A stretch of DNA of 19,048 nt, from assembly GCA_049424465.1 (NCBI GenBank), contig JBMSSR010000014.1, positions 1 through 19,048 of the forward strand, in the 5' to 3' direction. The position numbers and the translations under genes are program-made. Below the pieces are notes generated by a model. It was not told the origin of the DNA, ran no database searches, and saw only the letters and a list, made by a program, of their open reading frames with translations. Positions 6,526-14,035 of this stretch are shown here, piece after piece (the first letter of the stretch is position 1; the number at the start of each line of letters is the position of its first letter). The DNA comes from UBA668 sp049424465 (GTDB lineage Bacteria > Actinomycetota > Acidimicrobiia > Acidimicrobiales > Ilumatobacteraceae).

Positions 6526-8079
6526 GTGTCGCCTCGTATCGCCCCGTCGAGCCCGGTCAGCCGCCGCGACCTCGTGCGATGGGGACTGATGGGCGGCAGC
6601 ACTGCGGCCCTTCTCGCGGCGTGCCGCGCTGCAGTCGAGCCGACGGCGACCACGCCACGCACATCGGTGTTCGCGCCCCCCATCGCACCGACGACGTCGC
6701 CGCCCGTCATGCCGCCGACCACGGTCGCAATCGACCCGACGCATCCGTGGTGGCTGCAGGGCAATTTCGCCCCGGTCGACGACGAGCTCGACGTGACCGA
6801 CCTCGAGGTGCGCGGCAATCTGCCGGCCGACCTCGCCGGCCACTACGTGAAGAACGGCTCGAACCCGCCGCACGCCGACTCGCCGCACTGGTTCTTCGGT
6901 GACGGCATGGTGCACGCCGTCACCCTCGAGGACGGCCGCGCGACCGCGTACCGCAACCGATGGGTCCGCACCGAGCCGTTCCTCGCCGGTGCAGGCTTCG
7001 GCCAGGGGGTGCCTGGGGGCGGCAACAGCCAGTCGAACGTCTCGGCCCTGTGGCACGGCGGCGCGCTGCTCACCAGCGGCGAGATCGGATTTCCGTACCG
7101 CCTCGACCCCCGCACACTCGAGACGATCGGCACCTACGACTTCGGCGGTGTGCTCACGCAGAGCTTCACCGCCCACCCGAAGATCGATCCCGTCACGGGA
7201 CGGATGCACGCGTTCGGCTACGGCTTCGCATCGCCCTACCTCTGGTACTACGTCGTCGAACCCGATGGCACCATGTCATCGCTGCAGGAGGTGCCGCTCC
7301 CCCGCAGCACGATGATCCACGACTTCGCAATCACCGAGACCGACGTCGTCTTCTGGGACATGCCGGTCGTGTTCGACATGCAGCGAGCCGTCGAGTTCAT
7401 CAACGACCCCACCTCGGGCGCGATGCCCTACGTGTGGCAGCCCGACGCCGGCTCGCGGATCGGCATCATGCCCCTCGGCGGGCCCGCGTCCGAGATCCGG
7501 TGGTTCGACCTCGACCCGTGTTACGTGTTCCACAGCGTCAACGCATTCCGCCGCGGCGACGAGGTCGTCGTCGACGTGGGCCGCCTCGCCTCGAGCTTCG
7601 CCGTCGGGTCCGACGACATCGGTGACGACGCGTCGCTCCGCCGATGGACGATCGACACTGCGAGCGGACGGGTTGCCGACGACGTACTCGAGACCGACGA
7701 CCCGGGGGACCTGCCGTCACGAGACCCGCGTCGCGTCGGTCGCGAGCACCGCTACGGCTATCTGGTCGGCACCCGGCCGAACGCCACCACCGTCGAATTG
7801 GGCGACCTCATCAAGCACGACTTCGCTCGCGACACCCGCCAGCGCTGGCGCGTCGGCGCCACGCGGCATGCCAGTGAGCCGCTCTTCGTGCCCGCCGACG
7901 ATGACGCCGAGGACGGAGGCTGGCTGCTGTCGTTCGTGCACGACGACGCAGTCGACGAGACCGTGCTGGCGGTGCTCGACGCCACCGACGTCTCAGCCGG
8001 CCCTGTGGCCGAAGTGGTCATGCCGCGACGCGTGCCGTACGGCTTCCACGCCACGTGGATCGCGTCGACCGGCGACTGA
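6526..8079 (+). CDS. Carotenoid-cleavage-type oxygenase (RPE65/CCD family), predicted Tat-exported lipoprotein
   Basis: This 517-residue non-heme iron oxygenase belongs to the family that cleaves carotenoids, apocarotenoids, stilbenes or lignin-like phenylpropenes at a C=C bond with O2. All four iron-ligand histidines are recognisable: His217 (AHPKIDPVTG), His265 (MIHDFAITE), His336 (YVFHSVNA) and His508 (GFHATWI). GHYVKNGSNP and HWFFGDGMVH near the start of the domain are family hallmarks. The N-terminus has a twin-arginine motif SRRDLVRW (12-19), a hydrophobic stretch and a lipobox LLAAC with Cys33. This predicts Tat export and lipid anchoring outside the membrane. A Pro/Thr-rich linker (about 37-65) follows. 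GTG at 6526 is preferred over the upstream in-frame start at 6451, because it has a GGAAG ribosome-binding site and gives a normal Tat signal length. Substrate is unknown. Confidence 0.9.
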   Translation: MSPRIAPSSPVSRRDLVRWGLMGGSTAALLAACRAAVEPTATTPRTSVFAPPIAPTTSPPVMPPTTVAIDPTHPWWLQGNFAPVDDELDVTDLEVRGNLPADLAGHYVKNGSNPPHADSPHWFFGDGMVHAVTLEDGRATAYRNRWVRTEPFLAGAGFGQGVPGGGNSQSNVSALWHGGALLTSGEIGFPYRLDPRTLETIGTYDFGGVLTQSFTAHPKIDPVTGRMHAFGYGFASPYLWYYVVEPDGTMSSLQEVPLPRSTMIHDFAITETDVVFWDMPVVFDMQRAVEFINDPTSGAMPYVWQPDAGSRIGIMPLGGPASEIRWFDLDPCYVFHSVNAFRRGDEVVVDVGRLASSFAVGSDDIGDDASLRRWTIDTASGRVADDVLETDDPGDLPSRDPRRVGREHRYGYLVGTRPNATTVELGDLIKHDFARDTRQRWRVGATRHASEPLFVPADDDAEDGGWLLSFVHDDAVDETVLAVLDATDVSAGPVAEVVMPRRVPYGFHATWIASTGD

Positions 8080-8112
8080 CCCGTCGGGCATCGCGATCGT
8101 TCGCTGCGCGGC

Positions 8113-11100
8113 TCAGGCGCTGATCGACAGCTGGGCGATCGCCTGCACCACGACCTCGTCGACCGTGATGCTGCCGGCCTCGACGGCCCGCGCCAGGTCG
8201 ACGCGCATCTCGTGGTCCCAGAACATGTCGAGGTGCTTGGCGGTGATCGCCACGGCATCGACCGACGGGTCGGCCGCCTGCTGACGGGCGATCTGGTTGG
8301 CCATGCGCACCAGCGCGCCGAGACGGTGCTCGGGATGGTCGATCTCCACCGTCGCCGCACTGCGGCCCGGCATGACCTGCACCGCGGTGACCTTGTACTC
8401 GGGGCAGTTGGTGGCCCAGTCGCTGTACTGGGTGGTCACGACGTTGGCGCCACTGACCGGGTGGTGGAACGTCGTGTAGACGACACCCTGGGGCTGGCGG
8501 TCGGACAGCACGGCCTTCAGCGTCGTGGCACCGACACGGCTGGCCAACGTGACCTCGTCGCCGTCGCGGATGCCGCGCTCCTCGGCGTCGTGCGGGTGGA
8601 TCTCGAGGACGTCCTCGGCGTGCCAGTTGACGTTGCCGGTACGCCGTGTCTGCGCACCCACGTTGTACTGGCTGAGCACACGGCCGGTGGTGAGCAGCAG
8701 CGGGTAGCGCCGGGTGCTCTTCTCCTCGGTCGGTACGTACGGCGTGATGGTGAACTTGCCGAGGCCACGTACGAATTGACGCTCGTGCATGATCGGCGTG
8801 CCCGACGGGAACTGGTCGTTGCACGGCCACTGCACGCTGCCCTCGGCGTCGAGGCGCGCGAAACTGACCCCCGAGAATGTGGGCGTCAGCGCCGCGATCT
8901 CGTCCATGATCTGCGCCGCGTTGTCGTAGTGCATCGGCGCACCGAGTGCTGTCGCCAGCTCGCACACGGCCTGCCACTCGTCCTTGCCCTGCTTGGGTCG
9001 CATCGCCGGGCGGACGCGGTTGATGCGGCGCTCAGCGTTGGTGAACGTGCCGTCCTTCTCGAGGAACGACGTGCCCGGGAAGAACACGTGGGCGAACTTG
9101 GCGGTCTCGTTGACGAACAGGTCCTGCACGATGACGAGCTCCATCGAGCGCAGCGCCGCCATGACGTGCACCGTGTTGGGGTCGCTCTGCGCAATGTCCT
9201 CACCCTGCACGAAGATGCCCTTGAAGTCACCGTCGATCGCTGCGTCGAGCATGTTCGGGATGCGCAGGCCCGGCTCGCGCTGGATGGGGTGACCCCAGAA
9301 CTGCTCGAACATCTCGCGGGTCGCTGCGTCGCTGACGTGGCGGTACCCGGCGAGCTCGTGCGGGAACGAGCCCATGTCGCAGCTGCCCTGCACGTTGTTC
9401 TGGCCGCGCAGCGGGTTGACGCCCACACCGTCACGGCCGAGGTTGCCGGTGGCCATGGCGAGGTTGGCCATGCCCATCACCATCGTGCTGCCCTGACTGT
9501 GCTCGGTGACGCCGAGGCCGTAGTAGATGGCGGCGTTGCCGCCTGTGGCGTACAGGCGGGCGGCGGCGCGCACCTCGGCGGCCGGCACACCGGTGTACTG
9601 CTCGACGGCCTCGGGGCTCTGCTCGGGGCGGCTGACGAACTCGGCCCACTGGGCGAAGTCGGCAGGGTCGCACCGCTCCTGCACGAACCGCTCGTCGCCG
9701 AGGCCCTCGGCGCCGACGACGTGGGCGAGCGAGTTGATGAGCGCCACGTTGGTACCGGGGCGCAACTGCAGGAAGTGGTCGGCGGCGACGTGCGCCGACC
9801 TGACCAGGTCGATGCGGCGCGGGTCGGCGACGATGAGGCGGGCCCCGTCGCGCAGGCGGCGCTTCATGCGCGAGGCGAACACCGGGTGCGCATCGGTGGG
9901 GTTGGCGCCGATGAGCAGGACGACGTCGGCATGCTCGACCGACTTGAAGTCCTGCGTGCCGGCCGAGGTGCCGAACGCGTTCTTGAGGCCGAAGCCCGTC
10001 GGCGAGTGGCAGACGCGCGCACACGTGTCGACGTTGTTGTTGCCGAACGCCGTGCGGATCATCTTCTGCACCACGAAGATCTCCTCGTTGGTGCAGCGCG
10101 ACGACGTGATGCCACCGATCGAGTTGCGGCCGTGGCGCTCCTGGATGTCCTTGAGGCGCGAGGCCGTGTACGCAATGGCCTCCTCCCACGAGACCGTGCG
10201 CCACTCGTCGTCGATGCTCTCGCGGATCATCGGGTTGAGCACACGGTCCGAGTGCGACGCATAGCCCCATGCAAACCGGCCCTTGACGCACGAGTGACCC
10301 TCGTTGGCGCCACCGCCCTTGTACGGGGTCATGCGCACGACCTGCTCGCCCTGCATCTCGGCCTTGAACGAGCAGCCGACACCGCAGTACGCGCAGGTGG
10401 TGATGACCTCGCGCCGCGGCTGGCCGTGCTCGATGACGCTGTTCTCGGTGAGGGTCGCCGTCGGGCACGCCTGGACACAGGCACCGCAGCTGACGCAGTC
10501 ACTGTCGAAGAACGAGCCGTTGAAGCCAGCGGCCACGCGCGAGCCGAACCCACGGCCGGCGATGGTGAGCGCGAACGTGCCTTGGATCTCCTCGCAGGCG
10601 CGCACGCAGCGCGAGCAGACGATGCACTTCGACGTGTCGAACGTGAAGTACGGGTTGGACGTGTCCTTCCCGAGACCGAGGTGGTTGGCACCGTCGTAGC
10701 CGTAGCGGACCTCGCGCAGACCGACCTCGCCCGCCATGTCCTGCAGCTCGCAGTCACCGTTGGCGGCACACGTGAGGCAGTCGAGCGGGTGGTCGCTGAT
10801 GTAGAGCTCCATGACGCCGCGGCGCAGCTTCTCGAGCTTGGGCGACTGCGTGGTGACCGACATGCCGGGCGTGCACGGCGTGGTGCACGACGCAGGCGTG
10901 CCGCGGCGGCCGTCGATCTCGACGAGGCACAGGCGGCACGAGCCGAACGGGTCGAGGCTGTCGGTGGCGCACAGCTTGGGGATGTCGACACCGGCGAGCG
11001 CGGCGGCACGCATCACCGAGGTGCCCTCGGCGACCGCGATCGAGCGGCCGTCGATGGTGACATCGACCGTTGCCGGGGCCGGCGTGCGCTCGGCACGATC

Positions 11101-11151
11101 GGGGGCCGGGGTGCCGAGGTCCTTGTCGAAGAACGACAGGCTGAGCGTCAT
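8113..11151 (-). CDS. fdsA: NAD-dependent formate dehydrogenase alpha subunit (FdsA), Mo-bis-MGD
   Basis: This 1012-residue catalytic subunit oxidises formate to CO2 in the cytoplasm. Iron-sulfur motifs occur in order. First is an N-terminal [2Fe-2S] site (Cys61, 72, 75, 89; GSCRLCLVEIDG). Next is a His-Cys3 [4Fe-4S] site (HPLDCLTCAANGDC), then two ferredoxin-type [4Fe-4S] sites (CIVCSRCVRAC and CVSCGACVQAC). The last is the cluster of the molybdopterin domain (CAYCGVGCSF...SCVKG). The molybdenum ligand is Cys381 in RVCHSPTGFG, so this is the cysteine and not the selenocysteine form, with the adjacent catalytic His382. The C-terminal domain ends with the MGD-binding barrel (GDEVTLASR, TTFHHPVSGANVVTT). 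ATG at 11151 overlaps the fdsGB stop as ATGA, so translation is coupled. FdsA homologues are about 950-990 residues. No fdsC or fdsD accessory gene follows; the next gene is convergent. Confidence 0.94.
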   Translation of the reverse strand: MTLSLSFFDKDLGTPAPDRAERTPAPATVDVTIDGRSIAVAEGTSVMRAAALAGVDIPKLCATDSLDPFGSCRLCLVEIDGRRGTPASCTTPCTPGMSVTTQSPKLEKLRRGVMELYISDHPLDCLTCAANGDCELQDMAGEVGLREVRYGYDGANHLGLGKDTSNPYFTFDTSKCIVCSRCVRACEEIQGTFALTIAGRGFGSRVAAGFNGSFFDSDCVSCGACVQACPTATLTENSVIEHGQPRREVITTCAYCGVGCSFKAEMQGEQVVRMTPYKGGGANEGHSCVKGRFAWGYASHSDRVLNPMIRESIDDEWRTVSWEEAIAYTASRLKDIQERHGRNSIGGITSSRCTNEEIFVVQKMIRTAFGNNNVDTCARVCHSPTGFGLKNAFGTSAGTQDFKSVEHADVVLLIGANPTDAHPVFASRMKRRLRDGARLIVADPRRIDLVRSAHVAADHFLQLRPGTNVALINSLAHVVGAEGLGDERFVQERCDPADFAQWAEFVSRPEQSPEAVEQYTGVPAAEVRAAARLYATGGNAAIYYGLGVTEHSQGSTMVMGMANLAMATGNLGRDGVGVNPLRGQNNVQGSCDMGSFPHELAGYRHVSDAATREMFEQFWGHPIQREPGLRIPNMLDAAIDGDFKGIFVQGEDIAQSDPNTVHVMAALRSMELVIVQDLFVNETAKFAHVFFPGTSFLEKDGTFTNAERRINRVRPAMRPKQGKDEWQAVCELATALGAPMHYDNAAQIMDEIAALTPTFSGVSFARLDAEGSVQWPCNDQFPSGTPIMHERQFVRGLGKFTITPYVPTEEKSTRRYPLLLTTGRVLSQYNVGAQTRRTGNVNWHAEDVLEIHPHDAEERGIRDGDEVTLASRVGATTLKAVLSDRQPQGVVYTTFHHPVSGANVVTTQYSDWATNCPEYKVTAVQVMPGRSAATVEIDHPEHRLGALVRMANQIARQQAADPSVDAVAITAKHLDMFWDHEMRVDLARAVEAGSITVDEVVVQAIAQLSISA

Positions 11152-13196
11152 GAGTGGGCTCCTTGCGTGGCAGGTTCGTGCCGGAGGAAGTCGTCGGCGA
11201 AGTGGGTGACCGCGCTGCGGACGGGCATCGGCGTGAGGCCACCCATGGCGCACAGCGAACCGTCGGCCATGACCTCGCAGAGGTCGAGCAGCGTGGCGAG
11301 GTTGCCGCTGACGTCGCTGCCGGCCGAGATCTTGTCGATGAGCTCGACACCGCGGGTGCTGCCGATGCGGCACGGCGTGCACTTGCCGCAACTCTCGGCG
11401 GCACAGAACTCCATCGCGAATCGTGCTTGGGCGACCATGTCGACCGTGTCGTCGAACACGACGATGCCGCCGTGCCCGACCAGCGCATCGGCCGCGGCGA
11501 ATGCCTCGTAGTCCATCGGCAGGTCGAATCGGTCGATCGGCAGGTAGGCGCCGAGCGGGCCTCCGACCTGCACCGCACGGATCGAGCGACCGGTGCGCGT
11601 ACCGCCACCGAGGTCGTCGACGAGCTCGCCGAGCGAGATACCGAACGCCGTCTCGACGATCCCGCCACGGGCGATGTTGCCCGCCAGCTGGAAGACCTGC
11701 GTGCCTCGGCTGCGGCCCACACCGAGGGCCGCGTACGCGGCGGCGCCGTCGGCGAGGATGGCCGGCACCGTGGCGAGGCTGAGCACATTGTTGACCACGG
11801 TCGGCTTGCCCCAGAGGCCCTCGATCGCCGGCAGCGGCGGCTTGGCACGCACGACGCCGCGTCGCCCCTCGAGGCTCTCGAGCAGCGCCGTCTCCTCGCC
11901 GCAGATGTAGGCGCCGGCACCGACGCGGACGTGCACGCGGAAGGTGAAGCCCGTGCCGAGCACGTTGTCGCCCAGCCAGCCGCGCGACTCGGCGGCCGCG
12001 ACAGCGGTGTTCAGCGCAGTGATGGCGTCGGGGTACTCGCTGCGCACGTAGATGAAGCCCTCGTGCGCACCGACTGCCCAGCCGGCGATCGCCATGCCCT
12101 CGATGAGCACGAACGGGTCACCTTCCATCAGCATGCGGTCGGCGAACGTGCCGCTGTCGCCCTCGTCGGCGTTGCAGACGATGAACTTCTCGTCGCCCGG
12201 CGCGTCGAGCACGGTGCGCCACTTGATGCCGGTGGGGAACGCGGCGCCGCCACGGCCGCGCAGGCCGCTGTCGGTGACCTCACTGACCACGGCGCCCGGC
12301 TCGATCGAGAGCGCCCGGCGCAGACCCTCCATGCCGCCGTGTGCGGCGTAGTCGTCCGCGTCGACAGGATCGATGACACCGACTCGACGGAACGTGACGC
12401 GCTGCTGGCGCTTCATCCACGGCAGGTCGTCGGTGAGGCCGAGACGGAGGTGATGCTCGCCACCGCTGCGGAAGTCGGCGGCGACCAGACCCGGGACGTC
12501 GTCGACGTGCACGGGGCCGTAGGCGATGCGGCCCTGCGGCGTGACGACCTCGATCATCGGCTCGAGCCACAGCATTCCCCGCGAGCCGTTGCGCACGACG
12601 CGGATGCCCGGCTGGACGGCGAGCGCAGCAGCGACCTCGTCGGCCCCAGCGGCGCGCGCGGCGGCATCGCGCGGGACGTACACCACCGTGTCGTCCGGCG
12701 CGACCGCCTCGGTGGGGATGGACTCGGCGAGGACCGCACGGCGGCGGGCCGTGACGCTGACGATTCCGACGATGTCGGCGGCGTCGACCTGCGCGTGCAG
12801 ATGGCCGTCGACCATGACCGTCGGGCCGAGCGCGCAGTTGCCGAGGCAGAACGTCTCTCGTACCTCGATGTCCTCGCCCTCGGCAGCTGCACGCGCTGCG
12901 TCCCAGACCTCACGCCCACCGCGCGCCTGGCACGCCTCGGCGCGGCAGACATGCAGCACCGGACCAGCCGGGGCCGCGTCGCGGAAGTCGTGGTAGAAGG
13001 TGATGACGCCGTGCACCTCGGCGACGCTGATGTTGAAGGCGTCGGCGAGCACCGGGACGAGCCGCGTGGGCACGTAGCCCGCACGGTGCTGGACGGCGTG
13101 CAGCGCCGGCAGCAGACCGCCGCGGACCTGAGCGTGCTCGCGCACGATCGCATCGAGCTCGGCGTCGGAGGGCGGGGGGTTCGTCGAGGCGCTCAA
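11148..13196 (-). CDS. fdsGB: Fused formate dehydrogenase gamma-beta subunit (FdsG-FdsB), FMN/NAD-binding
   Basis: This single 682-residue protein joins two subunits that are separate in the classical Fds enzyme. Residues ~10-155 are NuoE/FdsG-like, with a thioredoxin-fold [2Fe-2S] site of Cys84, 89, 117 and 121 (CRAEAC...CLGNC). Residues ~165-682 are NuoF/FdsB-like. They contain VYVPRDAAARAAGADEVAA, then the FMN/NADH site GRGGAAFPTGIKW (~313) and CNADEGDSGTF (~340). A [4Fe-4S] site of Cys603, 606, 609 and 649 follows (SCGKCTPCR...LC). The protein passes electrons from FdsA to NAD+. The TTG at 13196 is the first start after an in-frame upstream stop and precedes conserved SDAELDAIVREH; a GTG at codon 18 is the only near alternative. 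It is the first gene of the fds operon, and its stop overlaps the fdsA ATG. Confidence 0.93.
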   Translation of the reverse strand: MSASTNPPPSDAELDAIVREHAQVRGGLLPALHAVQHRAGYVPTRLVPVLADAFNISVAEVHGVITFYHDFRDAAPAGPVLHVCRAEACQARGGREVWDAARAAAEGEDIEVRETFCLGNCALGPTVMVDGHLHAQVDAADIVGIVSVTARRRAVLAESIPTEAVAPDDTVVYVPRDAAARAAGADEVAAALAVQPGIRVVRNGSRGMLWLEPMIEVVTPQGRIAYGPVHVDDVPGLVAADFRSGGEHHLRLGLTDDLPWMKRQQRVTFRRVGVIDPVDADDYAAHGGMEGLRRALSIEPGAVVSEVTDSGLRGRGGAAFPTGIKWRTVLDAPGDEKFIVCNADEGDSGTFADRMLMEGDPFVLIEGMAIAGWAVGAHEGFIYVRSEYPDAITALNTAVAAAESRGWLGDNVLGTGFTFRVHVRVGAGAYICGEETALLESLEGRRGVVRAKPPLPAIEGLWGKPTVVNNVLSLATVPAILADGAAAYAALGVGRSRGTQVFQLAGNIARGGIVETAFGISLGELVDDLGGGTRTGRSIRAVQVGGPLGAYLPIDRFDLPMDYEAFAAADALVGHGGIVVFDDTVDMVAQARFAMEFCAAESCGKCTPCRIGSTRGVELIDKISAGSDVSGNLATLLDLCEVMADGSLCAMGGLTPMPVRSAVTHFADDFLRHEPATQGAHS

Positions 13197-13204
13197 GACC
13201 GCTC

Positions 13205-13233
13205 ATGCTAGGTCCGGGTGACGCGGCAGTCGA
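13205..13233 (-). promoter_or_regulatory. Possible promoter of the fds operon
   Basis: On the minus strand, TCGACT (13228-13233) and TAGCAT (13205-13210) are separated by exactly 17 bp. Each matches the -35 or -10 consensus in four of six positions. The -10 box ends only 8 nt before the TTG start, so a transcript from it would be almost leaderless. This is pattern matching only. Confidence 0.28.
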
Positions 13234-13250
13234 CCACCCCGAACGGCCAT

Positions 13251-13288
13251 TTCCCGCACAGTCGTCCCGTGAATTCCACAGTGCGGAA
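13251..13288. terminator. Imperfect inverted repeat between alkB-like gene and the fds operon
   Basis: TTCCCGCAC (13251-13259) and GTGCGGAA (13281-13288) pair as an 8-bp stem with one bulged base and a 21-nt loop. It lies 5 bp beyond the stop codon of the minus-strand alkB-like gene, and upstream of the fds promoter candidate. It may be a weak terminator or a regulator site for fds. The long loop argues against a strong terminator. Confidence 0.25.
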
Positions 13289-13292
13289 CCCG

Positions 13293-14006
13293 TCAGCCCG
13301 GTGCGCGCCGAATGCCCCGCTGACGCGGCCTGTCGCTGAACTGGCGGCCGTCGAAATACCCCGGCGCCGTGTCGGGCCGCCCACGGCGGGACGTCCAGCG
13401 CCAGGTCAGCGACACACGGGGCCGATCGGCGTCGGCGGCGGGGACACCGTGCAGCCAGTCGGCCTGGCACCGACCGCCCATCACCAGCAGATCACCCTCC
13501 CCCGGCATGAGCACGATGTCATCCGGCCCGGCGCCGGCCGGCACCCGGTCGATCGCTGCCTGCTGCCACGAACCGCGCGGACGCAGCACGAACGGCCGCC
13601 GCACGCCGAGCACGACGATGCCGATCAGTGTGTCGTCGAGCCACTTCATCTCGCGGTCGCTGTGCAACCCCTGGAAGTCGGTGCCGTCGCGGTAGAGGAT
13701 CGCGACCGCGCCGTCGAACTGCTGCCGATAGGCCGCTCGCAGGTGCAGGTCGATCTGACCGGCCAGCAGGTTGGCCGCCGGGCGGACCGTGCCGCCCAGG
13801 CGTCGCTCGGGCACGTAGCGGTCGTAGCGCAGCACCTCGTGCTGGGCGAAGGGCACCTCGGCCAGTACCTGCGCGAGTGCGACGGCGGGGTCACGGACGA
13901 ACCCGGCGACGACGTCGACCCACGACGTGTCGTCCAGCTGCCGCCGCTCGACGGTCGCCCGCCGGTCGATGAGCAGGTGGGCCAGCGGGTCGTCGGCGGC
14001 GCTCAC
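13293..14006 (-). CDS. alkB: AlkB-like 2-oxoglutarate/Fe(II)-dependent dioxygenase
   Basis: This protein of about 237 residues belongs to the AlkB family, which removes alkyl lesions from nucleic-acid bases by oxidative dealkylation using 2-oxoglutarate and O2. The iron site is visible: HSD (His115, Asp117) and WLHGVP (His186). The 2-oxoglutarate-binding RVSLTWR (Arg197...Arg203) fits the family R-x5-R pattern. LVMGGRCQADWLHGVP is the usual pre-His block, and IGIVVLGVRRPFVLRPRG matches the strand after HxD. The start is uncertain: GTG at 14006 or GTG at 14012. Both lie just after the MFS stop at 14036, and neither has a good Shine-Dalgarno sequence. The open frame running further upstream overlaps the MFS gene and is rejected. 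It is probably co-transcribed with the MFS gene. The substrate (DNA, RNA or other) is not determinable. Confidence 0.85.
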   Translation of the reverse strand: MSAADDPLAHLLIDRRATVERRQLDDTSWVDVVAGFVRDPAVALAQVLAEVPFAQHEVLRYDRYVPERRLGGTVRPAANLLAGQIDLHLRAAYRQQFDGAVAILYRDGTDFQGLHSDREMKWLDDTLIGIVVLGVRRPFVLRPRGSWQQAAIDRVPAGAGPDDIVLMPGEGDLLVMGGRCQADWLHGVPAADADRPRVSLTWRWTSRRGRPDTAPGYFDGRQFSDRPRQRGIRRAPG

Positions 14007-14035
14007 CGGCACAGTGTCGCAGCCGGCGCGGTCGA

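Noticed and set aside
2741..6589. Plus-strand open frame of about 1280 codons antisense to soxB and soxA
   Set aside because: It is low-complexity His/Arg/Val/Asp-rich and has no recognisable domain. The opposite strand carries complete Sox subunits with catalytic motifs.
8080..8112. Possible terminator between the carotenoid oxygenase gene and fdsA
   Set aside because: Only trivial palindromes (such as ATCGCGAT) are present; no stem long enough to support a call.
13204..13206. ATG just upstream of the fdsGB start
   Set aside because: It is in a different frame from FdsG and leads into an Arg/Ala-rich shadow. The correct frame has a stop upstream and starts at TTG 13196.
8212..13211. Two long plus-strand open frames antisense to fdsA and fdsGB
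   Set aside because: The opposite strand encodes full-length Fe-S/Mo and FMN subunits. The antisense products have no motifs and mirror the codon third-position GC bias.
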